Assembly (NCBI GenBank): GCA_030568195.1
Contig: JAJLTO010000014.1
Location: 248,001 to 312,000 of the forward strand
Reading direction: 5' to 3'
DNA from: Dipodascopsis uninucleata var. uninucleata
Lineage: Eukaryota; Ascomycota; Lipomycetes; Lipomycetales; Lipomycetaceae
DNA length: 64,000 bases
Shown here in pieces: positions 1 to 11,386 of this stretch (position 1 is its first letter; the number at the start of each line of letters is the position of its first letter). The translations under genes were made by a program, and so were the position numbers. The notes under the pieces are model-generated. The model saw nothing but the letters and a program-made list of their open reading frames with translations, had not been told where the DNA came from and ran no database searches.

Positions 1-439
1 TCTAGCACACACGATTCCCCACCCTGAATATATTAAAGAAAGATATATTTGCAGTATATTGAATGTACCTATACATGCACCATATGATAATTAAAGCCTA
101 GTGATCGTAGACTACAGAAATATGAAAGCCATCTACAATTAGGTGTTTGCAATAGATGATGCAGTTCGAGAAAACATTTTTTTCTAAAGCATTGGGATAT
201 CGTATCCGGGTAACGTATGTAAGAGAATTGTATGTTACCCGGTTAAATCTACACTAACGCTGGAGAAAATAATTTCTTCTCTGAGATTCATCGAACGCGA
301 CGTGAAACAAGATTTTGATAACAAAGGAGTATTAGTCGACAATTCTGAAGTGGTTTATAGGAACCTTCAGAGGTAGTACGTATTGATATAAACACGAGGT
401 GTATTTGAGTGGAAGCAGTTGAAATATTTGCGCGCAGAG
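1..439. other. Upstream region of CCT8
   Basis: No gene is visible here. The stretch is AT-rich and serves as the promoter and 5' leader of CCT8, which starts at 440. Its only distinctive content is an inverted pair of TTACCCGG sites, annotated separately. Confidence 0.6.
206..242. promoter_or_regulatory. Inverted pair of Reb1-type sites upstream of CCT8
   Basis: CCGGGTAAC at 206-214 and its exact reverse complement GTTACCCGG at 234-242 form a palindromic pair with a 19 bp spacer, about 200 bp before the CCT8 start codon. TTACCCG is the site of budding-yeast Reb1, a general regulatory factor that clears nucleosomes. A Reb1-like Myb protein is encoded in this same window (37384-38604). The match is seen in the sequence; binding in this organism is inferred. 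Confidence 0.45.
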
Positions 440-2364
440 ATGTCTTTACAATTACCAAACGCACCTGGAACTCAGCTCTTTAAACAAGGATATCAGACAT
501 ATCAGAGCGAAGATGGAGTAATTAATCGAAATATCAGTGCGTGCAGAGAGATTGCATCAATTGTTCGTACTTCAATTGGTCCATGTGGCCGTAATAAGAT
601 TGTCATCAATCGTAAGTGTCATATATAATGATGAAAGACTGCGTGCAGCAGGGAGCACTTGCAGTGGTGAGATAGAAGATGACTAACAAATCATTTAGAT
701 CTACAAAAGGTCTTCCTTACCAGTGATGCTGCCACCATTCTGAGAGAATTAGATGTTATTCATCCAGCGGCAAAGCTGCTAGTTATGGCAAGTCAGCAGC
801 AGGAATCAGAGGTAAGTTTACTTGATTATGTACATGAGGTTGATGAATCCATCACTTCCTCTTTGCAAAACCTGTAGAAGATGGCATTAGCACGCGAAGT
901 AATATACTGATCATATCATATTATATTCCAGATGGGTGATTCTACAAACTTGGTAATCATTTTGGCCGGTGAATTTTTGAATCAAGCTGAATCGCTATTA
1001 CGAATCGGTTTGCATTCCGCTGATATTATTCAGGGTTATGAGCTTGCTGAAAAGTTTGCTCAAAGAACTCTCGAAGGTACGTGTAATCCATCAACTTGTC
1101 ATGATATTTACTTGTTAATGAATCTTTTATAATAGAGTTATCAGTTGATAAGGTCGAGAAGCTCAACTCGGAATCTGAGCTATTTAAGGCCATTAAGCCT
1201 GCTATTGCATCAAAGCAATATGGTCAGGAAGATTTCCTGGCTCAGCTTGTGGCTGAGGCAGTCCATTCAGTTTTACCAAAGAATCCTAAGAACTTTAGCG
1301 TTGACAACATCCGAGTTGTTAAGATTATGGGAAGCAGTTTAGCTGCTTCTCGAGTCGTTAAAGGAATGGTGTTTAATCGCGAGCCTGAAGGGTCTATTAA
1401 AAAGATAAACTCCACTGCCAAGGTTGCCGTTTTCAATTGTGGTATCGATATTGCACAAACTGAAACCAAGGGAACTGTTTTATTGCACAATGCCAAAGAG
1501 ATGCTTGATTTTACTAAGGGAGAAGAAGCTCAACTAGAAGCTACCATTAAGAGCATTGTTGACACTGGCGTTCGTGTTGTCATCGCTGGCGCTAACGTTG
1601 GTGAACTTGCTTTGAACTATCTTAATAGATATGGTGTTTTAGTGATGAGAATTCCGAGTAAGTTTGATCTACGACGACTCTGCAGAGTTGTGGGTGCTAC
1701 TCCTTTACCAAGGCTCGGTGCGCCTATGCCAGAAGAACTTGGAAAGGTAGATATTGTTGAGACCATTGAGATTGGAGGTGACAGGGTGACAGTAGTGCGT
1801 CAGGAGAATGAAGTCACCCGAACTTCGACTATTGTTATTCGGGGTGCTACTCAGGGTCTTTTAGATGATGTTGAACGTGCTATTGATGATGGTGTCAATG
1901 TTGTCAAGTCTCTTACCAATGATTCTCGACTGGTTCCAGGTGCTGGTGCAACTGAAATCGAACTTTTACAGAGAATCGTTGCTTATGGTGAGAAAACACC
2001 TGGAATCTTGCAGCATGCCATAAAGAAATATGGTGAAGCTTTCGAAATTGTTCCACGGATATTGGCTGAGAATGCTGGCCTGGATGCCACTGAGGTTCTG
2101 GGACGTCTGTACGCTGGACATGGGAAGAAGGATGACTGGAGCATAGGTGTAGATGTTGATGACAACGACGGTACTGGAACTCTCAGTGCTACGGAGAATG
2201 GCATCTTAGATACCCTTGCTGCCAAGAGAATGGCTCTTAGACTTGCAACTGATACTGTTAACACAATTCTCTCTGTTGATCAGATCGTCATGGCCAAGAG
2301 AGCTGGTGGACCTCAAATGCCAAAGCAGAGTTTACCAGGAAACTGGGATGCTGACGATGACTAA
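440..2364 (+). CDS. CCT8: T-complex protein 1 subunit theta (CCT8)
   Basis: This is one of eight subunits of the cytosolic chaperonin TRiC/CCT, which folds actin, tubulin and WD40 proteins using ATP. Four exons are inferred: 440-611, 699-811, 932-1076 and 1136-2364, joined by GTAAGT, GTAAGT and GTACGT donors with good acceptors, giving 552 residues, normal for theta subunits. Visible group II chaperonin features are the GPCGRNK nucleotide-loop motif in exon 1, the SDAATIL block, and GAGATEIEL near residue 415. The usual GDGTN phosphate motif reads GDSTN at the start of exon 3, a mild deviation; theta subunits are divergent at ATP residues. The start is the ATG at 440; the reading frame runs upstream to a TTG at 419 but has no earlier ATG. 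Confidence 0.95.
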
Positions 2365-3308
2365 GTAAATTCATGTTATTCACGCTTTTCATTTTCGTTT
2401 GTTTTTAGTTGAATCATCTACACGTATATAGCCTTTTTTACTTTGTATTTTGCCTTATCGAGTGATTGCAAGTCTTAAAAAAATCTTTGTATCTTGTTCA
2501 GCTCTTGTTTGTCATATCATGAGTATAACTGCTTTCTATATTTCTTTTTTCACATCTACATCTATCTATTCGTATCATTGTCCATCAGATGCATGTAAGA
2601 TGATAGCTCATGAGTGGCTACAAGTATATCTATATATGCTATACAATATCAGTCACCCATGTGTAGGTTGGTTATACGATGAATTCTCCCTAATGATATA
2701 TTATACTATTAACTTTTCCGTCTCTCAAATTCAGATTAGTGATACACTATTTCTATTGCGTTATATCACCTAACCCTATGTTGCCATTCAAAATTACTAA
2801 TTCCGGGTAATGCTAGGTGTCCGGGCGTCTTTAGCGACGGTCCTCTGTTTATCTCGAGTAGCCTATACAATGTGCAGGTATAGCTTAGCATCACAAAAAT
2901 AAAACAAAGTACTTGAACGTATAGGCATTAGTACTCATAGTTCGTCCTCTTTGGAGTGTTCGATACTCGTATAGTATATGTATTTAGCGATTATAGAGCA
3001 TATTGTGTAACGATTAGCATAAGTGCTAGTAAACTGATCTCCGGACGATAAGAACTGAAAGTGAAGAGCAGTCTATAACAGGGCATCAAGGCTTTAAAAG
3101 AAAATATCTAGCAGTATATTTTTTAAAGCTGAGTGAATGTGGTTGTGTAATATTTTGTTTTAGTCAAGATATATTGAGTGCTTTTAAGATAAAAGTAAGG
3201 AGCTGTTATAATTTGGTGCCCTCCTTTTATACACTACTGCTTACATATATTTAGAAGTATTTTGGAGACATTAAAGCAAAGACAATTCGAAGGAATAGAA
3301 TAAGCATA
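2365..3308. other. Intergenic region CCT8-ADP1
   Basis: This holds the 3' end of CCT8 and the promoter of the ABC transporter gene. A 107-codon open frame at 2450-2773 begins with TTG and resembles nothing I know, so I treat it as chance. A CCGGGTAA Reb1-type site lies at 2803-2810. Nothing else is recognisable. Confidence 0.5.
2803..2810. promoter_or_regulatory. Reb1-type site (CCGGGTAA)
   Basis: CCGGGTAA lies about 500 bp upstream of the ADP1-like gene. It matches the budding-yeast Reb1 core CGGGTAA. It is a single motif, so a chance occurrence is possible; support comes from similar sites in other promoters of the window. Confidence 0.3.
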
Positions 3309-6300
3309 ATGAGGCTCCTGTTATACGTTGGATTTATATGGTTCCTTTCGTTTTTGGCAGTAGCGCAGTCTGCTATCTCAGCTAGAAACCTATCATCGGT
3401 GTCCCACAATGACTTGCTCATGAGGAGTCCGGCGGCAGTAGCTTATGCTGACAACTGGTAAGATCAACAGCGTTATGATTTCTGTCTAAATGATGGAATA
3501 TGGCTGTGTTATCGATGATTTAATTGGGATAGTTAAGTAGCTTATGCTAATATCATGAAAGCTTCAACTGTCTTCTGCCGGCGTACGAATGTATGCAATT
3601 TGGAGATTGCCGTCAATATGATGGTCATTGCGATTGCCCACCTGGTTTTGGCGGTGACGATTGTTCTGTTCCATGTAAGAATTTAGAAAAAAATAAATTA
3701 TGTGATGAATGTACTCAAGTAGCTGACGACTTATATGCATTTTAGTGTGTGGGTCACTATCAAATGGAAAGGATAGAATGCCTCGCGAAGGCAAGTCATG
3801 TCAATGCGACGACGGATGGGAAGGCATAAATTGCAATGGTAAATGAGATTATTTTTTCTTCACTTTTATAATATTATTCTAACTATTAAAACTAGTTTGT
3901 GTTACTGACGAGGCTTGTGATGCTTTCATGCCTGAGGGTACAGGCGGTGTATGCTTCCACGGAGGGCTGGGTGTTAAAGAGAACTTCCAGATGTGCAATG
4001 TGACGAGTAAGCCATTTCAACTGCCTATTGCTTCTGGTACGTGATGCAATGGTGAATTCATTACTAACGAACTATATAGACCGAAAAATTTTAGACATAT
4101 TAGATGGTCAGATACCTCAGGTTACATTCTCTTGCAACATGACATCCGATACATGTAACTTTCAGTGTAAGCAGTCGTCGGTTATAGCTATATGATTTAA
4201 CATTACTAAGTTACTTTTTTTAGTTTGGATTGATGAAGTTGAAAGCTTTTACTGTGGCCTTAATAGTTGCCAATTTTCTGAAGGTTAGAGTCATATAAAG
4301 AATAATTTTAATATGTTCTACAAGTAAAATATTAACAACTCATTTTAGAAAATACTGGAAATGCCAATAAAACTCTCTATGAATGTTCGGGTATTGAGTG
4401 TTCTTGTATTCCAGATCGAATGCTTTGTGGACAAGATGGTTCAATTGACATTACAGATTTTCTAACTGAGGCAATCAAAGGTCCAGCATCTTTTAGCTGC
4501 GATTCTTCAACGAAGTCGTGCGACTTCTCTGAGCCAGCAATGGATGACTTGATTGAGTCTGTTTTCGGCGATAAAACTATCTTGCTTCAATGTCGTAGTA
4601 GCGAGTGCTTGCACTATAGTGAATTACCTGATTACAACGTTCCAGTTAAACGAGTGAACAAGAATCTTCTTTTCTTTGGAATTGCAGTTATGCTGGTATT
4701 CTTATTGCTTGTCGCTTTATGTACCAAGTTTGTAATAGCGAAATTGCAAGATAAGACATCTGATGTGAAGATTCCTTCTGAAGATGAGACGTATAAGTTG
4801 ATGACTGGACACCAGCCTAGTAGTTTATTATTTAATGATATAAAATATTCAGTTGGAACACGTCGGGTTCTCAATGGTATAAGCGGTATTGTCAAACCTG
4901 GTGAATTATTAGCCATTATGGGAGCATCCGGTGCTGGAAAGACATCACTTCTTGACATTTTAGCGCATAAGCAAAAGGAAGGTTCTGTGTCTGGTGATAT
5001 TCTTGTCAATGGCTTTAAGGTGACTGAAGCTCAGTTTAAGACAATAACAGGATTTGTGGATCAAGAAGATGCCTTGATGCCTACGTTGACAGTTTACGAG
5101 ACGATTCTTAACTCTGCCCTTTTGCGATTACCGAAGTCGATGTCATATAATGCTAAGCGTTTGCGTGTTTTGGAAACAATGAATGAGTTAGGAATTATGA
5201 ATATCAAAGATCAGTATATTGGTAGCGAATCACAGCGTGGTATATCGGGTGGTGAGAAGCGTCGTGTTGTTATTGCATGTGAACTTGTAACTAGTCCTTC
5301 AATCGTCTTTTTGGACGAGCCAACTTCAGGACTGGATTCTTTTAACGCATTTAATGTCGTTGAGTGTCTTCGATCATTGGCTCAGACTTACAAGCGAACA
5401 GTACTCTTCACGATCCACCAGCCTAGATCTAATATAGTTGCGCTATTTGATAGGCTATTACTTCTTTCTTATGGTGAAATGGTCTATTCAGGTTTCCACG
5501 ATGATTGTCAAGGTTACTTTTCCTCTATTGGCTATGACTGTCCACCTGGTTTTAACTTAGCAGATTTTTTAATTGACCTAACGATGACAGCATCTAAAGC
5601 TGTGCACACTGTTAACGGGCACAACGATAGTGATGAATTGTCTATATCTCCTACAAATGGTTTGACTAATGGCGATGCGGAATGGGTTCCTCTTGCTTCA
5701 CGTCAACCGCAGCAAGATAACACAGAAGAAATTGAAGGTCCACTACCGAATAGTGCTGCTACGCACACTCTAGAAGACACTGATTTGAATGTCTTAGTTC
5801 AGAAATATAAAGATTCGAATATTTCGCAGACTATGCAATCTGAGATTCAACAGAACATTGATACTGCTATGGAGAATTCTGATCGAATACCAGCTTTCTT
5901 AACAAGGGATAACAAGATTGGTATTTTTGAACAATTCACTATTCTTTCTGTTCGTACATTTAAGAATCTGTATAGAAATCCAATGCTTCTGTTGACACAT
6001 TATTTGATTGGACTCGTTCTTTCAGTCCTGTGTGGGTATCTCTATTACAATATCTCCAATGATATTTCTGGATTTCAAAATCGCTTAGGATTGTTCTTGT
6101 TCTTGTTAGCACTCTTTGGCTTTAGTACTCTTACTAGTTTGCAAGTATTTGCCTCTGAGCGACAGATATTTGTTCGTGAACGTGCAAATAGATTTTATCA
6201 TCCGCTCGCCTATTATGCATCTAAAGTATTGTTTGACGTTATTCCTTTGAGAGTTTTCCCACCAGTAATGGTAGGATTGATTATATATCCCTTAGTTGGT

Positions 6301-6753
6301 TTGAATTTTGAGGACCATGCTATGGCAAAGTTTCTGTTAGCATTAATGATGTTCAATCTGGCGGCGGCTGCAATTTGCCTCTTTATCGGTGTAATGATCA
6401 AGGATACAAGTGTTGCGAGTCTAATCGGCAGTTTAGTTATGTTATTCAGCTTGCTTTTTGCAGGTCTTTTACTTAACCGTGATTCCATTCCCAGAAGTGC
6501 TTTGTGGGCACAGAATCTTTCAATCTTCCATTATGCGCTTGAGGCAATGGTCGTCAATGAAGTTAGATATCTGACACTGGTTGAATATAAGTTTGGACTG
6601 TCAATCGAAGTTCCCGGTGCTACAATTTTAAGTACATTTGGATTTACTGCCAGCGCGTATTGGAGTGATTTATCAGGCTTGATTTTTATCTTCTGTCTTT
6701 TCATTGTACTGGCGTATATTGGAATGCATTTCTTCTTAGTTGAGAAGCGATGA
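3309..6753 (+). CDS. ADP1: EGF-containing ABCG half transporter, yeast Adp1 type
   Basis: This is a predicted membrane ABC transporter of the G subfamily (NBD before TMD) with a cysteine-rich lumenal or extracellular ectodomain. Seven exons are inferred: 3309-3457, 3562-3674, 3746-3838, 3896-4006, 4080-4166, 4224-4283 and 4349-6753, giving 1005 residues (yeast Adp1 is about 1050). Order: signal peptide 1-25; two EGF-like cysteine modules at about 50-117; a further Cys-rich region to about 260; a transmembrane helix near 308-332; Walker [10 protein letters not shown] at 396-404; signature ISGGEKRR from 503; Walker B with LDEPTSG at 526-532; then about six membrane helices to the end. The substrate is unknown; yeast Adp1 is poorly characterised. 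All six introns lie in the ectodomain and five are phase 1, so exons 3-6 are symmetrical. Confidence 0.93.
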
Positions 6754-7563
6754 GAGCTCACAGATACGGAAATTGGATAGAATCAAGTTATCTGCGACTA
6801 CGATTGCAGCAGAATGGCGTTTTTCTAGCTTCATCATTCTGACTTCTACGATATCTGCAGATTATCTCAGAGATTGTTTTTTTTACCTTTTGATGACTAA
6901 GGTGAACAAATAATGCACAGACAAATGTTGTTCCAGTTGTCGTCAACTTTCGTGTGTTATAATCTGGATTAGTTGTTACCTGTTGTTAACTATGGACTAT
7001 AGAGGAGAACTTTTAATATCTATGTAGCGATAGTCCGGTCATATTAAATGTACATTTGAGAGAACTACGTAATTTCTGTCGTATATTACTTCTGTAATCT
7101 ATTTTGCGTCTAGTAAATGTTGTGTCACTGTAATATTGGTTGCTTATACCATAGAGCTCGAGATTAGACGCGGATGTAGCTGCGAATACATCATGACACT
7201 CTCCCAGTTTGGGATTTTAAATTTTTTTATATTTCTATCTCTGAGCAACAATTATATTGAGTAGATCAAACAAGGTACTTTCTATCATAAGAAGGTTTAG
7301 AGAGGTCAATTTGATATTCAGAATAGTAGAATAATCAGCTTGTCGTTTGTCAGTATATAAATCCACGAAATTGATAGTTTTTTACCGAGCAGTTATTTCA
7401 GCTGTATAACGTGGGAGTAAGGACCAGCCATAATCTTTCGATTTGTGTCTAGTTAACACGGTTATTTCGATCGATATTAAATCTTTGATATCAAATCTAT
7501 AGAAATATCGGTATTGAAATATATTCAAGTTCGCTTGATGAAATCGTAAAATAAGACAGGAGA
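6754..7563. other. Intergenic region ADP1-pinin
   Basis: About 800 bases of AT-rich sequence hold the transporter 3' UTR and the promoter of the pinin-like gene. No coding frame, repeat or RNA gene is recognised. Confidence 0.5.
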
Positions 7564-8406
7564 ATGGACAACGAGCAGTAAGTATAAACTTGGTCAGGAC
7601 AAATGTTATTATGCAGGGAATTCTGAAGACATTAAGCATCTGCTAATCATTGAACTGCTACACATTAAATTTGGCAACTAATACGAAATTCTTTTGGTTT
7701 ATAGGGAGTCATCTGCGGACGTGATTGTGTCGTCAACGGTGGTAATACCAGCAAAAAGAACTACTAGAGGTGCTTCGGTCGAGAGTCAAAGTGAATCTGC
7801 AACGCTACCTGATGATAGTGCAACTCCAGAAGACCAAGAAGGGATCGTAGATAGTATCCAAGCAGAAAAGATGTCGAAAGAAAAAGATCCGAAGTTAGAG
7901 CACAAGCCAAAGCGAGATTCGAAACGATCTATGGCAGAAGAAAAGGGCCGTAATAAGAGAATGTTCGGTGCACTTTTGACATCATTGAATCGATCCGACA
8001 AAGAAGACTCTAGCAGTCGAAAAGCTCGATACAAGAATGCGGACCATGAGAACGAGTTACGAAGGAACAGATTAGAAAAAGAGCAGGCAAATTCACGAAA
8101 AAGATTAGAGCGTGCGGTAAGTTGTGGCCCTCTAAGAAGGAATAGGTGTGGCAGCACTGAAGCTGACTTCATAAATAATGTATTTAGATGTTTGTAAAAC
8201 ATGGGGATCTTAGAGCGAATGCAAAGCAACTACACACAAAGTCCGAGCCAGTCTTGCGGTTTCAGCCTGTGGAACTCACTGACGAACAGCAGAAGATAAT
8301 AGACGACCAAATAATCGAAGCGGAACGACAGATTGAACTTGATATAGAAGAGTTTGAGCGAGAAAGTGGAGTCAGCAATCTAACTACAGCATCTTCTGCA
8401 AAGTAG
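7564..8406 (+). CDS. Pinin/SDK/MemA domain protein
   Basis: This is a nuclear splicing-associated protein of the pinin family, which in animals joins the exon-junction periphery and spliceosomal speckles. Three exons are inferred: a 14-nt first exon 7564-7577, then 7705-8116 and 8188-8406, giving 214 residues. The first junction is a GTAAGT donor and a TATAG acceptor with a CTAAT branch point, joining a CA dinucleotide to G to form Gln5. The diagnostic block is GRNKRMFGALLTSLNR in the middle, then a charged coiled-coil (many E, R, K), then KLHTKSEPVLRFQPVELT in fungal form in the last exon. The N-terminal third is acidic and low in complexity. Homology is clear; the exact role in fungi is inferred from the family. 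Confidence 0.85.
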
Positions 8407-8617
8407 TCTTAAGATTCAATAGACCTCTTCTATAATATTAAGATGTAGATTAATTATGCGAAGCTAACTCACACTGATTTAGTAGTTTTCTCATGAAGTA
8501 TTAAAAAGGAATAGGATTGTTAAATATTTGTCAATAATTTTTATATAATACAGACTACAATAATGCCAAACAAACGAATGTCTCATGTCTTCTTTTTTGA
8601 TGTGCATTTATCATTCA

Positions 8618-9616
8618 CTATCGTTCATTTTCAGCCCGTGCTTCTACTATTATATTGTTCACATTTCGGTGAATCTCATCTTCTTTAAGTTTCTTCTTCA
8701 ATAAGTTTGTAACTGTCTCAGCTATCTCAAGAGCCTTCGCAGAGCATGTAAGCAAAAGACTTGCATCCACTGGGATCATACCACCCTTCAAAACTTGGCA
8801 TATTTCCCTATTCGTGTTTGCCGTGACACTCATATAGCCATGACGTAAAAGCTCTTCTTGAAAATTGGTGTCCAACAAGACAGCGGTAGATTCTGCACTC
8901 TCATCAAACTCAACGACTTCGTTATCCATAGAGGTATTGGATGACACTGCAGTTAGAACAGGGGCAGCTCCTGAAGCTATAGCTCTGGCCTGAGGTAAGT
9001 CAAAAAATGAAAATGTGACGCAGATAGGTATATGGAGCACAGATAACGGAATTGGGACACGCTTTGAAGGTGGATACACGATGATTTCCCTTTTGGAACC
9101 TACACCCTCGATTACAATATCTGGACGTCGAAAATGTAATAGACCGCCAATAACTGCGATACAGCTTGCATCTAGAAGGCCTCCATCATGATCTAAAAAG
9201 TGCACATCTGCTCTAATTGCCCAGCATTTTTCGCCTGAAATAATACAAAGAGATTCTGTATCTAGAGCACCTGATCTCCTGATGGACTTTTCAATCGCAC
9301 GCTGAATTAGTAACTCATCCTCAGATTTCCTACCAACCTCGAATGTAGGTGCCACCATAGGACTAAATTCTGTTGAAATCATAAATATGCCATCATAGGG
9401 TCTATCTTCATATGGTTGAGTGATTTCAGCCGAAATTCTGGCGATCACTCGTGTTCGACCTAGCCGGACGTCAACGACACCATATTCCGTAGGACTGAAC
9501 GTGATTTCAAGATTGCGAATTTGCTCAAACTCACGATTATCAAGGCGTAGCTTCTCCAGCAATGCCTTCAGAACAAATTGGTTCTCTATAGTTGTTGGGG
9601 TGAGATCGCGGGGCAT
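8618..9616 (-). CDS. RRP45: Exosome complex component RRP45
   Basis: This is an RNase PH-fold subunit of the nine-subunit ring of the RNA exosome, which processes and degrades RNA 3'-to-5' in nucleus and cytoplasm. In eukaryotes the ring is structural and feeds RNA to Rrp44/Rrp6. The single exon encodes 332 residues from the ATG at 9616 (MPRDL, matching the family N-terminus); an in-frame upstream start at 9646 would add 10 residues. Diagnostic blocks include AEITQPYEDRPYDG, EKSIRRSGALDTESLCI, WAIRADVHFLDHDGG and VLHIPICVTFSFF. RRP45 and CWC15 are head to head with 277 bp between start codons, so they share a short promoter. Confidence 0.95.
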   Translation of the reverse strand: MPRDLTPTTIENQFVLKALLEKLRLDNREFEQIRNLEITFSPTEYGVVDVRLGRTRVIARISAEITQPYEDRPYDGIFMISTEFSPMVAPTFEVGRKSEDELLIQRAIEKSIRRSGALDTESLCIISGEKCWAIRADVHFLDHDGGLLDASCIAVIGGLLHFRRPDIVIEGVGSKREIIVYPPSKRVPIPLSVLHIPICVTFSFFDLPQARAIASGAAPVLTAVSSNTSMDNEVVEFDESAESTAVLLDTNFQEELLRHGYMSVTANTNREICQVLKGGMIPVDASLLLTCSAKALEIAETVTNLLKKKLKEDEIHRNVNNIIVEARAENER

Positions 9617-9893
9617 TATTCTCCTCTCTATATGTTCTACCCGCAAAGGTAGGGCGTTGCTGAGAATAAAATATTACAAACTTTTTTTCTTCGCAAAATT
9701 TGTGTCCCAAAGCCCAAAGCCAGAATCTCTTGCAATCTCGCTGGGTTATATACTTAGTTTAATTTACTTACCATATTCACTATTTCTACTGTATCTACAT
9801 TGCATCACTAAGATATACATCTAGGACATAGTGCTCCTTTGCAATCACTCTTTATATTTTTAATGATTTAGTAGAGTTAAAAAAGCAAGAGTC

Positions 9894-10697
9894 ATGACTA
9901 CTGCTCATCGTCCAACATTCGATTCGGCCAGAGGGCGCAATGGACAGGCACCGACAAGAATTTATCACAGCAGGATGCTTCCTGCGCACACCCAACTGAA
10001 ATTTCGTAAAAGAGGTCAAGGTGGTGATGCTGACAAGATTCTTCTGACGGGTGAGGAAGAAAAAGTGTGGGAGAAAGAAGAAATGCGTCGTCAACTTCTT
10101 GACAAAGAGGAAGAACACTTGAAAAAGATTGGCAAGGCTGTGCCGCCTCGAAGATCAGCTGATACGAGCTCGCTACTATTGACAGAGAATGGACAAACTG
10201 GAGATAATGGAGAAGAAACAAATGAGGAAGAAATGCGAAGAAAGCGTCGAAAATTAATATTAGATGAGGCTAAAAAGAGCGAGTCTCTGAATAGAGGCAG
10301 CGGCGATGAGGACGGAGACGAGGAAGATGATAGCTCAGAAGAAGACGAGGACGAGGAAGATGATAGCTCAGAAGAAGATGAAGACGAAGAAGATGAAGAG
10401 GCTGAACTGATGCGTGAATTGGAAAGAATCAAACGAGAGCGTGCTTTAGAAAAGGAGCGAAAAGAAAGAGAAAAGGAGGCCCTTGAACAAAAAGAGCGAG
10501 AACTTGAAATGTCAAAAGGGAATCCTTTACTATCTCTTAATAGCTCTTCTTCATCTAAGAGAACTAAGCGATGGGATGAGGATGTTATATTCAAAAATCA
10601 AGCAAAGGGAGTAGACGAAAAATCAAGTCGCGGCTTCATTAACGATATGCTCAGATCTGATTTTCATCGGAAGTTTATGAACAAGTACATCAAGTAA
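9894..10697 (+). CDS. CWC15: Spliceosomal protein CWC15 (Cwf15)
   Basis: This is a component of the Prp19-associated (NTC) part of the spliceosome. The single exon encodes 267 residues. The family is recognised by the N-terminus MTTAHRPTFDSARG and the C-terminus with KRWDEDVIFKNQA and DFHRKFMNKYIK, both nearly invariant in the family. The middle is acidic (residues about 135-170, EEDD/SSEED runs) followed by a long charged helix rich in K, R and E. The acidic segment comes from a 33-bp tandem repeat at 10317-10382. Confidence 0.96.
   Translation: MTTAHRPTFDSARGRNGQAPTRIYHSRMLPAHTQLKFRKRGQGGDADKILLTGEEEKVWEKEEMRRQLLDKEEEHLKKIGKAVPPRRSADTSSLLLTENGQTGDNGEETNEEEMRRKRRKLILDEAKKSESLNRGSGDEDGDEEDDSSEEDEDEEDDSSEEDEDEEDEEAELMRELERIKRERALEKERKEREKEALEQKERELEMSKGNPLLSLNSSSSSKRTKRWDEDVIFKNQAKGVDEKSSRGFINDMLRSDFHRKFMNKYIK
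10317..10382 (+). repeat. 33-bp in-frame tandem repeat inside CWC15
   Basis: Two adjacent 33-bp copies (10317-10349 and 10350-10382) differ at two bases and encode an 11-residue acidic unit with EEDDSSEED; a degenerate partial copy follows. The near identity suggests recent slippage in a segment of low constraint. Confidence 0.85.
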
Positions 10698-11386
10698 AAT
10701 TACTTGATAGACACAACAGTATTTTACATAGAAACATGATTACTTCACCTGAATAGCTGTCAGCACAGAAACATCACCAACCATGATTCAGCGAAACTAC
10801 AGAAAGAGCAATGATATGCTGAAGCAAGTCCATATATATTACTATAAAGTTATAGAAGCGACCATAGTTCTCTACGTGAATCGGTGACAACATCAGCGCA
10901 ATACAAGGGGTAACAGATGTAACCATAACGAAATGAAAACAGACTGTCGGCAAATAATTTGTTTTATAAATAGAATCAATAAATGAAGATTATACCTATA
11001 TATTTCAATGCACACACATATATATATCAGTAGACATGTATTAGTGTAATCCAAAAGACACATCACCCACGAACTTAAGTCCTAACTCTATACGACGTAA
11101 ATAACAAATAATGATAACAGTAGATGAAGGCTAAAGCATAAACTATCACAAGATAGAGAGCTCCAATTCTATGCATGCCATTTCTCCAAAATTCAAATTC
11201 ACATAGGCTGATACTCAATATCTAAAAGAAACCATTAAAAAAATACGGTCTACACAATAACATGGCATTCTCTTTAGCCAATACGTTATAACGAAATCCA
11301 TGAATGTGAGATACAACTGACCGAAAGCTGTATAAATGATAAAATAAATCGACTCAAATATACCAGGCTCTAGGATAACATGTGAT
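10698..11386. other. Convergent 3' intergenic region CWC15-CLC
   Basis: Both flanking genes end here, so this is 3' UTR and terminator sequence. It is AT-rich with a short ATATAT run near 11020-11030. I see no gene; the open frame at 11215-11478 on the minus strand overlaps the CLC end and has no recognisable content. Confidence 0.5.

Noticed and set aside
298-372. Heat-shock-element-like GAA/TTC clusters before CCT8
   Set aside because: Units are imperfect and wrongly spaced for a three-unit HSE.
7786-8229. 147-codon frame opposite the pinin-like gene
   Set aside because: It mirrors the charged pinin coding sequence and overlaps a clear splice structure on the plus strand.
10091-10594. 167-codon Ser-rich frame opposite CWC15
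   Set aside because: It is the complement of the Glu/Asp/Lys-rich CWC15 codons (GAA/GAG read as TTC/CTC/TCT); no independent evidence.
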